Assembly: GCA_036924085.1 (NCBI GenBank)
Contig: JAVGWX010000019.1
Coordinates: 4,595,141 to 4,659,140, forward strand
Length of the DNA: 64,000 bases
Direction: 5' to 3'
Source of the DNA: Ariolimax columbianus
Taxonomy: Eukaryota; Mollusca; Gastropoda; Stylommatophora; Arionidae
Below, in pieces: positions 10,279-21,384 of this stretch (position 1 is its first letter; each line of letters opens with the position of its first letter). The notes under the pieces were generated by a model. It did no database searches. It was not told the DNA's origin and saw only the letters and a list, made by a program, of their open reading frames with translations. Both the position numbers and the translations under genes were made by a program.

Positions 10279-10795
10279 CCCACCGTGCACACACACACGA
10301 TTACACCCACCGTGCACACACACACGATTACACCCACCGTGCACACACAAACGATTACACTCACCGTGCACACACAAACGATTACACCCACCGTGCACAC
10401 ACACACGATTACACCCACCGTGCACACACAAACGATTACACTCACCGTGCACACACAAACGATTACACCCACCGTGCACACACAAACGATTACACCCACC
10501 GTGCACACACAAACGATTACACCCACCGTGCACACACAAACGATTACACCCACCGTGCACACACAAACGATTACACCCACCGTGCACACACAAACGATTA
10601 CATCCACCGTGCACACACAAACGATTACATCCACCGTGCACACACAAACGATTACACCCACCGTGCACACACAAACGATTACATCCACCGTGCACACACA
10701 AACGATTACACCCACCGTGCACACACAAACGATTACACCCACTGTGCACACACAAACGATTACACCCACCGTGCACACACAAACGATCTTACACA
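10279..10795 (+). repeat. 27-bp minisatellite, nine-codon unit
   Basis: About 19 copies of CCCACCGTGCACACACAAAC followed by GATTACA, encoding T-H-R-A-H-T-N-D-Y in the frame of LINE copy A. The flanking codons (DDEKYRTHRAH before, HVENTNA and QLHDMQNAW after) fit a linker region in which this segment occurs once. Confidence 0.95.
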
Positions 10796-11329
10796 TGTGG
10801 AGAACACGAATGCTTCTACAAAAGAGGTCAAGCGACTGTAAAGCGACAGCTCCATGACATGCAGAATGCTTGGCTCAAGCTCGGAACGCTGAAGAGATTC
10901 AGACTTTTTCTAACAAGCATGCTAAGAGGAATTGTTACAGTGCTCGGCATGCTGTTTAGGGTCCGTATAAATCAGACTTGGCTCCGTTCTTAAGTGAAGA
11001 TGACAGGTCTGTAATAACCGAGAAAGATAATCCACTGGAAAGATGGGCATAACATTTTGCAAAGGTTCATAATAGACCATCAACTGTTAATGAAGAGACA
11101 ATTGATCATCTACCAGAAATATAAAGAAATTAGAACATAGATGATCCTCCGTACGAACAGGAAACTAGGGCTCGACTGACCTCCTCTCAAACGACAAAAC
11201 CTTGAGAGCTGACGCAATCTCATCAGAGACCTACAAAGCTGGCGACCAAATGATGACTGAGAAGCTTGCTCAGCTGAAGCGAAATGTGGAAGAAAAAACC
11301 CATCAATAGGCATTCAATTTCTTATGCAA

Positions 11330-11379
11330 ACGGGTAATGGTAGTCAACACATGTCTGATAATCATAGAGATATCTCTGC
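11330..11379 (+). repeat. left target-site duplication of LINE C, about 50 bp
   Basis: ACGGGTAATGGTAGTCAACA and the following 30 bp recur at 12111-12161 with a few mismatches, on either side of minus-strand LINE C. Both copies encode the same S-D-N-H-R-D-I-S segment of copy A. A duplication this long is unusual for a LINE. Confidence 0.8.
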
Positions 11380-11385
11380 ATATGG

Positions 11386-12110
11386 GTAATCAGTTCAGTT
11401 CAGTTCATCCCGTATCCATCAGGTCGTTGGGGCACACATGAAGACATGAAAATCCCACGCCAGCTCTCTCTGTCTGTCGCCGCCTGACGTATCTCACCGG
11501 GACGAAGGCCTGACCACTCAGCGATGTTGTCCGCCCATCTCTTCCTTGGACGTCCTCGCCCTCTCTGTCCCGGTACGGATCCAAAGAGTATCGAGTTGGG
11601 AATTTCGTTGGACCTCGCGACGTGCCCGCACCAGGCCATCTTTCGTCTTTTGATAGTAGTGAACAGATCTTCAAAAGGACCAATAGCGTCTTCAACTCTC
11701 TGACGGATGTCTACGTTCGTGACACGATCCTTATATATAACATTTAGTAGTTTTCTATAGCACCGCATTTCCATTGCAAGTATCCTGCCCTGTATATCTG
11801 CTGTGATGGTCCAGGTCTCGCAGGCATACAGAAATATTGACAGCACCAAAGAGCGCAGTAGTCTGACTTTTATGCCGAGGGCGAGGCGCTTGTCTCGCCA
11901 AATAGGTTGCAGCCTAGTCAGCGCCGCTGTTGTTTGTGCTATTCTGTCAATTACCTCTGGCTTCGAACCCTCTTCGCTGATCAACGATCCAAGATATTTG
12001 AAACGTTTCACCACCTCAAGTACCTGCCCATTTGCCTCTATGACAGATTGAAACCCTGCAACGCCATTGGTCATGAGTTTTGTCTTATCAGCATTTATTC
12101 TTATCAGCAT
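11386..12110 (-). mobile_element. LINE C: C-terminal ORF2 fragment, frame open for about 235 codons
   Basis: The minus frame from 12146 to 11400 stays open for 248 codons, the first of which lie in the duplicated target. LINE content: INADKTKLM, FKYLGSLISEEGSKPEVI, RIAQTTAALTRLQPIW, VLSIFLYACETWTI, AMEMRCYRKLLNVIYKD, IKRRKMAWCGHV, GRGRPRKRWADNIAEWSGL, TDRESW, VPQRPDGY. This is the region after the RT palm; the catalytic Asp pair is upstream and missing. The 3' end is a TGAAC-rich tail (11390-11406 on +). The open frame over so long a fragment suggests a comparatively young insertion. Confidence 0.9.
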
Positions 12111-12161
12111 ACGGGTAATGGTAGTCAAAAAATGTCTGATAACCATAGAGATATATCTCTG
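12111..12161 (+). repeat. right target-site duplication of LINE C
   Basis: Partner of 11330-11379, after which copy A codons continue (ILAKILLYGL). Confidence 0.8.
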
Positions 12162-13097
12162 CTGTGCCTGGGGAGAACAATTCTAGCAAAGATACTTCTC
12201 TACGGACTAAATCTTTACGTAGAGCAGATGATACTGGGTGAGATTCAGTTTGGCTTAGAAAGATATGTACGGCAGATACAAGATAACAGGCAAGAACATA
12301 ATGTTTATCTCTATACGACTTTTGTAGACATTCGTTACGGTCTTTAGTTGCAATGGAGCGACAGTTTTATTATGGCGTGTGCGCACGAGTTATTGATCAT
12401 GGAGACTACTCTGACCCCTTCACTGTCACTAACGGTGTAAAGCAGGGATATGTCGTGTCCCTTAATATTTTCAGTATCATGTTTTCTGCCATGCTGTGGG
12501 ATGCCTACAGCGATTGACACATAGGAGTTGAGCTTCATTACCGCACTGACGGCGGGCTATTCAATCTGAGAAGGTTCAAAGCCAAAACTCAAATCGGCGA
12601 GGTAACCATACGTGATTTACTTTGTGCGGATGACTGTGCCTTAAATTCCAATACGGAGGTTGGCATGCAGGAATGTATGGATCGGTTCGCCACAGCTTGT
12701 GAAAACTTCGGCCTCCCCATCTCTATCACAAAAACAGAGGTCCTACATCAACCGGCTCCAGATATGGCTTACCCAGAACCTTCATTCCCGGTACAGGGCC
12801 ACTGTATAGAAAATGTTAACAGATGTACGTACCTTGGCAGTACTCTATCCCAGGTTATTAACATTGATGATGAGGGGAATACAAGAATAGCTAGGGAAAG
12901 TGTGGCATTTGGCAGACTTCTTACCAAGGTGTGGGATAGGAGAGGGATCAGGACTCAAAACAAAAATGAAGGTCTACGCTGCATTTGTTCTATCTACCAT
13001 TTTACATGAGTGTGAGACCTGGGCCGTATTTAGTTGTCATGTCTGGAAATTAAACCAATTTCACTTGTACTGCTTGCGGAAACTACTGAGGATTAGA

Positions 13098-13228
13098 TGG
13101 CAGGACATGATAGCATGACATGGTGGCAGGACATGGTGGCAGGACATGGTGGCAGGACATGATAGCAGGGCATGGTGGCAGGACATGATAGCAGGACATG
13201 GTGGCAGGACATGGTGGCAGGACATAGG
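13098..13228 (+). repeat. 13/26-bp minisatellite at the W-Q-D-M site of LINE A
   Basis: Roughly ten copies of ATGGTGGCAGGAC, some as ATGATAGCAGGAC. It starts at the codons R-W-Q-D-M-I-A of copy A and ends at Q-D-I-G-P-N-T-D-V-L, so LINE coding sequence lies on both sides. Confidence 0.93.
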
Positions 13229-13486
13229 GCCAAATACAGATGTGTTAGCACGATCGGGCATGTCCAGTATACACACCAGGATATGTGCGGCACAGCTGAG
13301 ATGGGCTGGTCATGTGGTAGGCATGTCGGATCAACGTCAGACAAAAGATCTGCTCTGTGGTGAACTGCAAAATGGCCAGAGAACAAGCGATGGTCAGCAG
13401 GAAAAGTATAAGAACACACTTAAGAAAACATTGACCCAATGTAGTATTAATCATGATGAATGGGAACGAATCGCCAACAATCTCTC

Positions 13487-13830
13487 AAACTCAGTTCAGT
13501 TTAGTTCATCCCGTAAATCATCAGGTCGTTGGGGCACACTTGAAGACACTCTCTCTGTCCGCTGCTGTCAGTCGTGCCTCATAAGAACGAAGGTTTGACC
13601 ACTCGGTGATGTTGTCTGACCATTTCTTCCTGGACGTTCTCGCCCTTGCTTTCCTGATACGGAACCATGCAGCATCGAATTTGTAATTCCGCTGGACCTC
13701 GTGACGTGCCCATACCAAGCCATCCTTCGCCTTTTGATAGCCGCGAACAGATCATCAAAAAGGCGCGCAGCACTATCGTGCAGAGTGTTAAGAGACATGA
13801 GGCATCAAGAATAAATGAGGTCACGTAGAG
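13487..13830 (-). mobile_element. LINE D, same family as LINE C, 3' fragment
   Basis: Minus-strand frames give AAIKRRRMAWYGHVTRSSG, ITNSMLHGSV, a GRERP segment, ITEWSNL, VPQRPDDL and the same TGAAC-like 3' end (13493-13509). It is inserted at the end of copy A, whose frame runs into it after NNLSNS. Frame-shifted relative to LINE C. Confidence 0.85.
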
Positions 13831-14150
13831 ACGACCGCTCTACAAGTCAACTCACATCGACACATTCTTCACGCCAATGGCAGGAGATGTCATATACCCT
13901 GTTGCACTAAGTACAGCAGACAACCAAAGACTCATATTGGATTATTTATCCATCTTCGAACTCATGCGAACAGTGAATGTTGTTAAAGTGATCATCATCT
14001 ATTACGATGTAATGACAACATCATTATTTCAGGAACTCCCAAACTAATACCCAACCAACCTGCAGAAATAGAAATGCTTGTCAACTATGAAGAGCCAAGC
14101 TACAACATAAACAACATCGCAATAAGTACAGAGATCCTAGGAATCCGGAG
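13831..14150. other. unassigned spacer
   Basis: No convincing element match or motif-bearing frame. Confidence 0.4.
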
Positions 14151-14154
14151 AAAC

Positions 14155-14255
14155 GACCAATACAATGGTCTGCCCGGGGTCTTTGTGTATGACAAGAACA
14201 AGAATAGCACCACTGCCTCACAGAGAGCATGTCGTAAGAGGCGACTAACTGTGTG
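14155..14255 (-). mobile_element. possible SINE with a conserved mollusc/eumetazoan SINE domain
   Basis: The minus strand carries TCGCCTCTTACGACATGC followed by a G-T-G-C-TATTCTT and CCCCGGGC arrangement. That resembles the widespread domain typified by GTCGCCTCTTACGACA...TATTCT...CCCGG. The resemblance is from memory, so the family name is left open. A second, weaker case lies at 46005-46075. Confidence 0.42.
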
Positions 14256-14399
14256 GCATGGCATAACACTGGACATAGTTAGGTTGTTTGTTTAGAGCAG
14301 CATAGATGGCGCATAACAGGCTGCGGATCTACTTTGCTCTAATGTTTAAGTCTATTCAGATGAACTCGCACATCGGTTAAGCACCCAACGCAGGGGAGT

Positions 14400-15450
14400 A
14401 TTAAGCTGCTCAAGCCTAGCCCACTAAGCAGGAGATCCTCTTCCCGACTATATCCAGCTCATACCAGAGCTGGGACCTGCACATGGGTATCTGTCCCAGT
14501 AGAAGTAAAGATCCAATAAGAACAGTGTCCATGAGCTGACAATTTTAGCACAAACAATGATTGAGGAGAAATATAATACCAAGGAATGGACACAGGTGTA
14601 CTCAGGTGGTTCAGCAAAGGTGGCAGGCCGAAACGGATGGGGGGAGGGCGGTTGGGGGGGGGGGGGGGGGAGGTATATTCATAAGACACACAAGTTTAAA
14701 TATAACAGAAGAGGCCCTCCGAACAGGGAAGTCGTCCACAAACCTCAGAGCATAATCTATGGCCCTCCTGCGAGCACTGAGAATACTTGAAACAGAAAGG
14801 CAACCACCAACAAAAATAGATGTATTCACGGACTGCAGAGTACTTTTAGAGGCAATACAAAAAAACAAACAACGAAACACTGTTATCGGAGATCAGAGCA
14901 GAACTAGGAAAACTCCAGAGATCCTCAACAATAGCCCTCCAGTGGCAACCCTCCCATTGCGGAATCGCAGGGAGCGAGAGAGCTGACACTATAGCAAAAG
15001 ATGGCAGCAAAAAGGCACAATTTAATTTAATCGAGTACCATACAGAGAAATCAAGAACATCATCAGAAATCAGTATATACACCAATGGAGAGAAGACTGA
15101 AACATAAATAGTACACCAGACCCAATTCACCAACTCAAAAGAAACCAATAAACTACCTTATTTCGCTTGAGAACTGGACACTGCAGACTACTAGAACATC
15201 TGTACCGACTGAAGATCTCACACACCGATGAGTGCCCATGTGGAACAGGAGGCCAGAACCCTGAACACATTCTACAGGAATGCCCACTCTATAGGGAAAT
15301 GAGATATCAGACCTGGCCAGGGGTATGAGCTGAATCAAAGGCTGTGGAGCAGTCCCTCCAACCTGTTGAAGACTTCATACTTCAACATGGCGACTGGCCT
15401 GCAGATATAGCATGACCAAAAGATCCCGAACGCAAAGAAGAAGAAGAACT
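14400..15450 (+). mobile_element. RNase H-bearing LINE, 3' part, degenerate
   Basis: Broken frames show EWTQVYSGGSA (the first RNase H Asp of T-D-G-S is replaced), MALLRALRILE, VFTDCRVLLEAI (Asp kept), LQWQPSHCGIAGSERADTIA (His-containing box and last Asp kept), LRTGHCRLLEHLYRLK, and a zinc-knuckle-like CPCGTGGQNPEHILQECPLY. It ends with GAAGAAGAAGAACTG at 15434-15450. A G-tract (14656-14671) interrupts the RNase H domain. The family is of the I/Jockey-like type with C-terminal RNase H, shared with 20500-21180, 22790-24515 and two minus-strand fragments. Confidence 0.83.
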
Positions 15451-15459
15451 GTCAGAGTC

Positions 15460-16075
15460 GTCAGCATTATTTCAATGTTTCCCCGAGTTCTGACCATTAT
15501 TTCAATGTTTTCCCGAGTCCTGACCATTATTTCAATGTTTCCCCCAGTCCTGACCATTATTTCAATGTTTCCCCGAGTCCTGGCCCTTATTTCAATGTTT
15601 CTCCGAGTCCTGACAATTATTTAAATGTTTCTCCGAGTCCTGACCATTATTTCAATGTTTCTCCGAGTCCTGACCATTATTTCAATGTTTTCCCGAGTCC
15701 TGACAATTATTTAAATGTTTCTCCGAGTCCTGACCATTATTTCAATGTTTCCCCGAGTCCTGACCATTATTTCAATGTTTTCCCGAGTCCTGACCATTAT
15801 TTCAATGTTTCCCCCAGTCCTGACCATTATTTCAATGTTTCCCCGAGTCCTGGCCATTATTTCACTGTTTCCCCGAGTCCTGACAATTATTTAAGTGTTT
15901 CCCCGAGTCCTGACCATTATTTCAATGTTTCCCCGAATTATGACAATTATTTAAATGTTTCCCCGAGTCCTGACCATTATTTAAATGTTTCCCCGAGTCC
16001 TGACCATTATTTCAATGATTCCCCGAGTCCTGACCATTATTTCAATGTTTCCTCGAGTCCTGACCATGAACATTA
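15460..16075 (+). repeat. 30-bp minisatellite (GACCATTATTTCAATGTTTC)
   Basis: About 20 units of GACCATTATTTCAATGTTTC plus CCCGAGTCCT. It starts directly after the GAA tail of the RNase H LINE. The core resembles the 8030-8400 array, and the last diverged unit (AACATTATTTCAAGGGGTTC, about 16070) is intermediate. Confidence 0.94.
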
Positions 16076-16360
16076 TTTCAAGGGGTTCTCCATAACAAAA
16101 AGGCTAAGCACAGACTCATATTCCAATTAAGACGGTTAGATTTCCTGACTAATGACCTCTGTCAGTGGATTCAAACTCAAACCAGGATGGGTACTTACGT
16201 CTTAATTCACTCAAAACAGAGTTTCTGGGCTCCTATCGTACGTATTTGACAGATGATGGTTGTAACGGGATATTCCATTTCGGGATAAGGAGAGGACAGG
16301 TCGATATAAATTTAAAAGAATAAATAATTAGATAAAGATAGAAGTTTACAAAATATGCAA
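16076..16360. other. unassigned spacer
   Basis: Nothing recognisable. Confidence 0.4.
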
Positions 16361-16363
16361 ACC

Positions 16364-16480
16364 CTAAAACTACCTTAACTTAATCCTAACCTAATCCTAA
16401 CTTAACCTAACCTTAACATAATCCTAACTTATCATAACCTAATCCGAATTCTAACCCTAACATAACCCTAACCCTAGCCC
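16364..16480 (+). repeat. degenerate interstitial telomere-like repeat
   Basis: Runs of CCTAA/CTTAA hexamer-like units end in a good stretch, TAACCCTAACATAACCCTAA, then CCCTAGCCC. TTAGGG is the ancestral metazoan telomere unit, so this is a decayed interstitial telomeric tract or a chance CTAA-rich tract. Confidence 0.6.
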
Positions 16481-18119
16481 ACGAAATTCATTGCTAAGAA
16501 GGTAGAAATATGCAGAAGCGGAAGCAGAAATGCTCGTCTGTCCTCGCAGAATGTTTGACACCCTCAACAGTTCATCATTCTGTGACGCCAATACTTCCAA
16601 TTTGGTGCTAAAAATAGATATTTCTTTAGTTTTCTGTGAATTAAGACGCAAGTACCCTCATGTGGACACGATTAACGCCCAACGAACCGCACCACAGTAA
16701 TGTCTGAATTCTTCTAGATTCGTTTTATCCGTAACCTAGGAGACCATTGTGACACCACATCTCACTGAAACACTAACATATGTTTGGTCACATGATCACC
16801 ACCAACGGTACGTTTTGCAGTTATTGACTGAAGACAGTTTCAACCTTCAAACATCTAAAAATAACATTCTACTATCTCTTTAAGGGGAAACAATTGTCTA
16901 GCTTTATCTATCTAATCGATATCATTTTTCGAGAAGTCTTTAACTTGAATTGTCAATACTTGTCTATACTCATTATAATGGTTCGTAATGCGCACGATGA
17001 ATCCCAGATCTCAGGTCGCAATGGCGTCTAGAAATATTGCTTTGGCGTCTAACCTGTTAAGTACAGAATCGCATTTACAGGCGGATTTTCCCCCATCGGG
17101 GTATTTCCTTTTCATCAAGCACTAGGCAAAACTCCTAAATGTTTGAGCTGTATCCTGGATCCTAAACAAACGTGTCACTCTATGGATTATTTGATACATC
17201 AGGAGACAGAACAGCTAAGTTAGTAATTAAGAATGGCGTTCTTTTCAAAATGAACAGTTTCAAAAAGTGATCTGCTTCCTGCAAGAATATAAAAATTATT
17301 TCGTTTGATGATTGGTCAGAAGATCAATAACTTGGATCCTCTGCGTGAGTTCGATCAGCCAAAGACTGCGTCGTATTTCTGCCCACCCATAGATCACAGA
17401 TATATGTGGAATTTTTGTTCTGGCCAAAACTTGCAGACGATTCATAGGGGACACGATGAAGCACCAACTTTCTTCTCGCACGTTATACTAGTCTATTCAC
17501 TGCCAGAATCCATACCCGTAGTTAAGTAATACTTAATACCTGCTCTTTTTTATTCTAGAAGTCTGCTTTGGCTTTCGTCGCTGTGCACTTCTGTTCTGTA
17601 TTTCTTATAAAAAGTTTGCCCCTTCTTTTGGATGTTACCATCTGTGTGTTGCGTTCACACTGTGTCGAAGTTTCTCTGTTTAAAAAGGAGATCATCTCTT
17701 TTATTGCATTTTACTTAATCGACATTTATTATCCCTTATGACATACTAAAGTACAATGCACATGGCAGGCCGCAGAAAACGACTTCACGGGCTGCGAGTT
17801 TGGGACTGCCTGCTATATGCGAATCGGTATAGCACTTGATGATGATTTTAAAGACAACGTGACTTCAACTAACTAGACAAAATGGCAACAGTAATCAGGA
17901 GAAAGGTGAAGGACACTCATGCTGACGTGACGAAATGGCTTCCAGGTAACCAGACGCGTGTGACATGCGGGATAGGAGTAGATAGCCGCCAGATTTATAT
18001 AATAGGCTTGGAGACATAAATGACAGCCAGACGATTGGTGGGTGGGCGGCTGGCGCGTGCTACATGGGGATTGATGGAGGTATGATTGACAGACAATCGG
18101 ACTAATAGACAGGAGCCCA
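16481..18119. other. unassigned 1.6 kb, no clear element
   Basis: Several short frames of 60-105 codons carry no motif I recognise. A minus frame at 16520-16651 (LNSQKTKEISIFSTKLEVLA) faintly recalls the post-palm K-T-K/E segment of LINE RTs, but too weakly to call. Confidence 0.4.
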
Positions 18120-18560
18120 GCCACGCACATAGACATGCAGGCAGCAAAACAGATAGACAGCAAGACAGATAGGCAAACAGCTAACAACAAAGATAGGCAG
18201 ACAGGCGAGCTGGCAGATCACAGGGCATCAAGGCAGGCAGACGAGCGGGCAGATCACAGGGCAGCAAGGCAAGCAGGCAGCAAGAAAGCAGGCAGGTCGC
18301 CCGCAAGACAGACACATATTTAAACATGCAAGCAGACCGCAAGACAGACAGGCAGGCAAAACGAAAGACAGACAAACATGAAGTCAGACAAATAGACTGG
18401 CAAGGCATGCAGACAGACCACAAGACAGGCAGGCAAGCGGATAACATGAAAACAGGCAGGCAGACCACGAGACAAGCAGGTAGACCGCAACACAGACAGG
18501 CCACAAGACAGACAGACACACATTCAGGCAGGTAAGCAGGTCGCAAGACAGACAGACAAA
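18120..18560 (+). repeat. degenerate CAGACAGG-rich low-complexity tract
   Basis: Imperfect CAGACA, GGCAGGCA and AGACCGCAAG motifs without a fixed period. It grades into the regular array that follows. Confidence 0.88.
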
Positions 18561-19710
18561 TATTTAGTCAGGCAAATAGACGGCCAGATACCGAGACAGG
18601 CAGGCAGATAGACGGCCAGACAGCGAGACAGGTAGACAGACTGCCAGATACCGAGACAGGCAGGCAGATAGACGGCCAGACAGCGAGACAGGTAGACAGA
18701 TAGACTGCTAGACAGCGAGACAGGCAGGCAGATAGACGGCCAGACAGCGAGACAGGCAGGCAGATAGTCGGTCAGACAGCAAGACAGACAGGCAGGTAGA
18801 AGGTAAGACAGCGAGACAGACAGGCATATTGTCGGTCAGGCAGCGAGACAGGCAGTAAGGTAGATGGTAAGACAGCGAGACAGGCAGGCAGATAGATGGT
18901 TAGACAGCGAGACAGGTAGGCAGATAGATGGTCAGACAGCGAGACAGGCAGACAGATAGACTGCGAGACAGGCAGACAGATAGACTGCCAGACAGCGAGA
19001 CAGGCAGGCAGATAGTCGACCAAACAGCAAGACAGGCAGACAGATAGACTGCCAGATACCGAGACAGGCAGGCAGATAGATGGCCAGAAAGCGAGACAGG
19101 TAGACAGATAGACTGCCAGACAGCAAGACAGGTAGGCAGATAGACGGCCAGACAGCGAGATAGGCAGGCAGATAGGCTGCCAAACAGCGAGACAGGCAGG
19201 CAGATAGACGGCCAGACAGCAAGACAGACAGGCAGGTAGAAGGTAAGACAGCGAGACAGGCAGGCATATTGTCGATCAGACAGCGAGACAGGCAGGCAGG
19301 TAGACGGTAAGACAGCGAGACAGGCAGGCATATAGTCGGCAGACAGCAAGACAGGCAGGCAGATAGACGGTCAGACAGCAAGACAGGCAGGCAGATAGAT
19401 GGTCAGACAACGAGACAGGCAGACAGATAGACGGCGAGACAGGCAGACAGATAGGCGGCCAAACAGCAAGACAGGCAAGCAGATACACGGTCATACAGCG
19501 AGACAGGCAAGCAGATAGTCGGTCAGACAGCGAGACAGGTAGGCAGGTAGACGGTAAGACAGCGAGACAGGCAGGCAGATAGTCGGTCATACAATGAGAC
19601 AGGCAGGCAGATAGACGGTCATACAATGAGACAGGCAGGCAGATAGACGGTCAGACAGCGAGACAGGCAGGCAGATAGACGGTCAGACAACGAGAAAGGC
19701 AGGCATTAAA
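18561..19710 (+). repeat. about 32-bp minisatellite (CAGACAGCGAGACAGGCAGG)
   Basis: About 35 units of CAGACAGCGAGACAGGCAGG plus CAGATAGACGGT, with frequent point variants. Both strands stay open in several frames, giving Cys/Leu/Ser-rich spurious frames on the minus strand. Confidence 0.95.
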
Positions 19711-20480
19711 ACTGTAAATAAGAGTTTTTCAACCAGTGTGCCGCTGAACCTCATTGATCCAGCAAACCTCTCTGGGGCTCTAGGACAGATCGTTATTTAA
19801 TCAAATAAATGAAGTTTTTATTTACTAGAGCTCATCTCCATCTCCGAGTTGTGAGCAGAGACCAAGCTAGCCTGTATCACATTATACAATTAATAAACTG
19901 TTTTCTATTCATACAGCTCTGACGCGATTTTCAGTAGCTTGGCTAACTCAACATCGCCACACAAAAAACGTGTACGTTGCATAGAGAATGAAATCACATC
20001 GGCGGAGCGTTGATAAGCATTAATTATTGGATCTGTATATGAATAACTGACAAGTCAGGCTAATGTATTGCGACATGCAGACATAACAATTATTATGCAT
20101 GGATTAGCTGAACCTGTGTCGAGGATTTCTCAATGGCATTAAGTTCAAGATAGGTTGCTGTAGACAGATGCATCGTTAAAATTACAGGGGTGCGAGCAGA
20201 CATACATGCAGGTCATGGGCATTCCAACTGGCGTCTGCATAAAGGCAACTTGAAAGACATAAGTAAATAAACAATCAGACTGATACATAGAAAGAAGCAA
20301 AAGGCAGAGAGTATGGAGAGAAAGACAGACAGGAAGGATAAATGGATTGGAAGAGACAAACAGACTGGGCGAGGAAAGAAGACACGGGAGGTAATAAGGG
20401 GTTCCCAAACGTACTAAAACAGACAAGATACATGTGACTGCTATCACATACCACAATTATAAATGTCAAAGTCAAAATGT
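19711..20480. other. unassigned; possible hAT-like end near 19727
   Basis: GAGTTTTTCAACCAGTGTGC at 19726-19745 looks like a hAT terminal sequence (G-x-T-T-C-T-C-A-A-C-C type), but no partner end or target duplication was found. The rest has no supported feature. Confidence 0.35.
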
Positions 20481-20489
20481 GACAGGTCC

Positions 20490-21180
20490 TGAGACATGGC
20501 TCGCTATCAACAACATAAATACCCAAGAATACAACAGCCAGACTATTTCTTACAGATGCACAATCAGCACTCCAAGCACTTAAATTTGAGAAACTGCCAG
20601 ATCTACAGGCTCTACTGTCTGAACTGAGCAGCCAGCGCAAGATTGTCATGCAGTGGATACCTTCTCATTGTGAAATACCAGGAAACGAGAGAGCAGATCA
20701 ACTGGCAAAGGAGGGTGCTGCAGACGAGCAACCAGATGTGCCAGTTACATACCAACAGAAGAAAAGGATGATCAAATCAATCAGAAAGCCACCAACAGAA
20801 GATAAGGATGATCAAATCAATCAGAAAGCCACCAACAGTAACACCAGACGATTACCATAACATGAACAGACAAGAGCAAACTGTTGTGTTGCGCCTTAGA
20901 ACAGGACACAACAGACTCCGCAACCACATGTACACAAAAATGAAGATTGGCAACTCAGCCATGTGTACATGCGGACAGGCGCCCCAGACAGCAGAGCACA
21001 TACTGCAAAACTGCCCCGAATATGATATACAGAGAAAATCTCACTGGCCCATAGAAACAACAATGGAAGAGAAACTTTATGGACCTGTATGTGAACTACA
21101 AAAGACAGTGAAGTTTATACAAGAGACAACATTGCAGATGTAGAAGTTATTTTAAAGCGAACGAAAGAAGAAGAAGAAGA
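20490..21180 (+). mobile_element. RNase H LINE 3' fragment with GAA tail
   Basis: Frames read FLTDAQSALQALKFEKLPDL, IVMQWIPSHCEIPGNERADQ, LAKEGAADEQ, then after a shift VVLRLRTGHNRLRNHMYTKM, a zinc-knuckle-like CTCGQAPQTAEHILQNCPEY, and a stop shortly before GAAAGAAGAAGAAGAA (21164-21180). The second half of RNase H (D, H and the final D) is recognisable; the first Asp and Glu lie upstream and are missing. A 41-bp direct duplication at 20763-20843 causes the frame change. Confidence 0.87.
20763..20843 (+). repeat. two-copy duplication within the RNase H LINE
   Basis: AAGGATGATCAAATCAATCA and the next 20 or so bases occur twice in tandem, about 45 bp apart. It has the form of an incipient minisatellite in LINE coding sequence. 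Confidence 0.85.
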
Positions 21181-21384
21181 ACAGCCAGACTTATTAAAGC
21201 ATATTCGAATTAAAGCTATCAGGTAACTCCCGCTGACAGCAGACATAAATTCCTCATGTCTGACCTGGCAACTTATCATGTGATACTTACTACACAACAA
21301 GTCATCCAAAGAAATCAAAATGTGTTGCAGTGCACACAAAACGTGAAAGTCCTTCAGACACCCTTTTAGACAGCTACAGAGAAT

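Larger units (their letters stand above)
8605..13490 (+). mobile_element. LINE copy A (endonuclease + RT), heavily nested
   Basis: Broken plus-strand ORF2 pieces appear in the expected order. Endonuclease: SDVAVLKETR at about 8620, DTGYTFF at about 8680. Linker: GICTRKHQDWFGEN at 8985-9030, DDEKYRTHRAH at 10260-10290, KRQLHDMQNAWL at 10835-10870. RT region: NGSQ-MSDNHRDISLL at the insertion point, ILLYGLNLYVEQMIL at about 12190, DLLCADDCALNS at about 12615 (the usual F-A-D-D is C-A-D-D), TYLGSTL at 12830. Tail: LHECETWAVFSCHV at about 13005, then AQLRWAGHVVGM and a W-E-R-I-A segment to 13490. It is interrupted by LINE copy B (9041-10238), a 27-bp array, LINE C (about 11386-12110) and a 13-bp array, and is cut by LINE D at 13493. 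Many stops; dead. Confidence 0.86.

Noticed and set aside
9041..10795. CRISPR array
   Set aside because: Direct repeats with no spacers of independent sequence, eukaryotic LINE context and no cas genes.
18181..19626. Cys-rich secreted protein frames on the minus strand
   Set aside because: Produced by CTGTCTGC-type repeats; many overlapping frames are equally open and none has non-repeat sequence.
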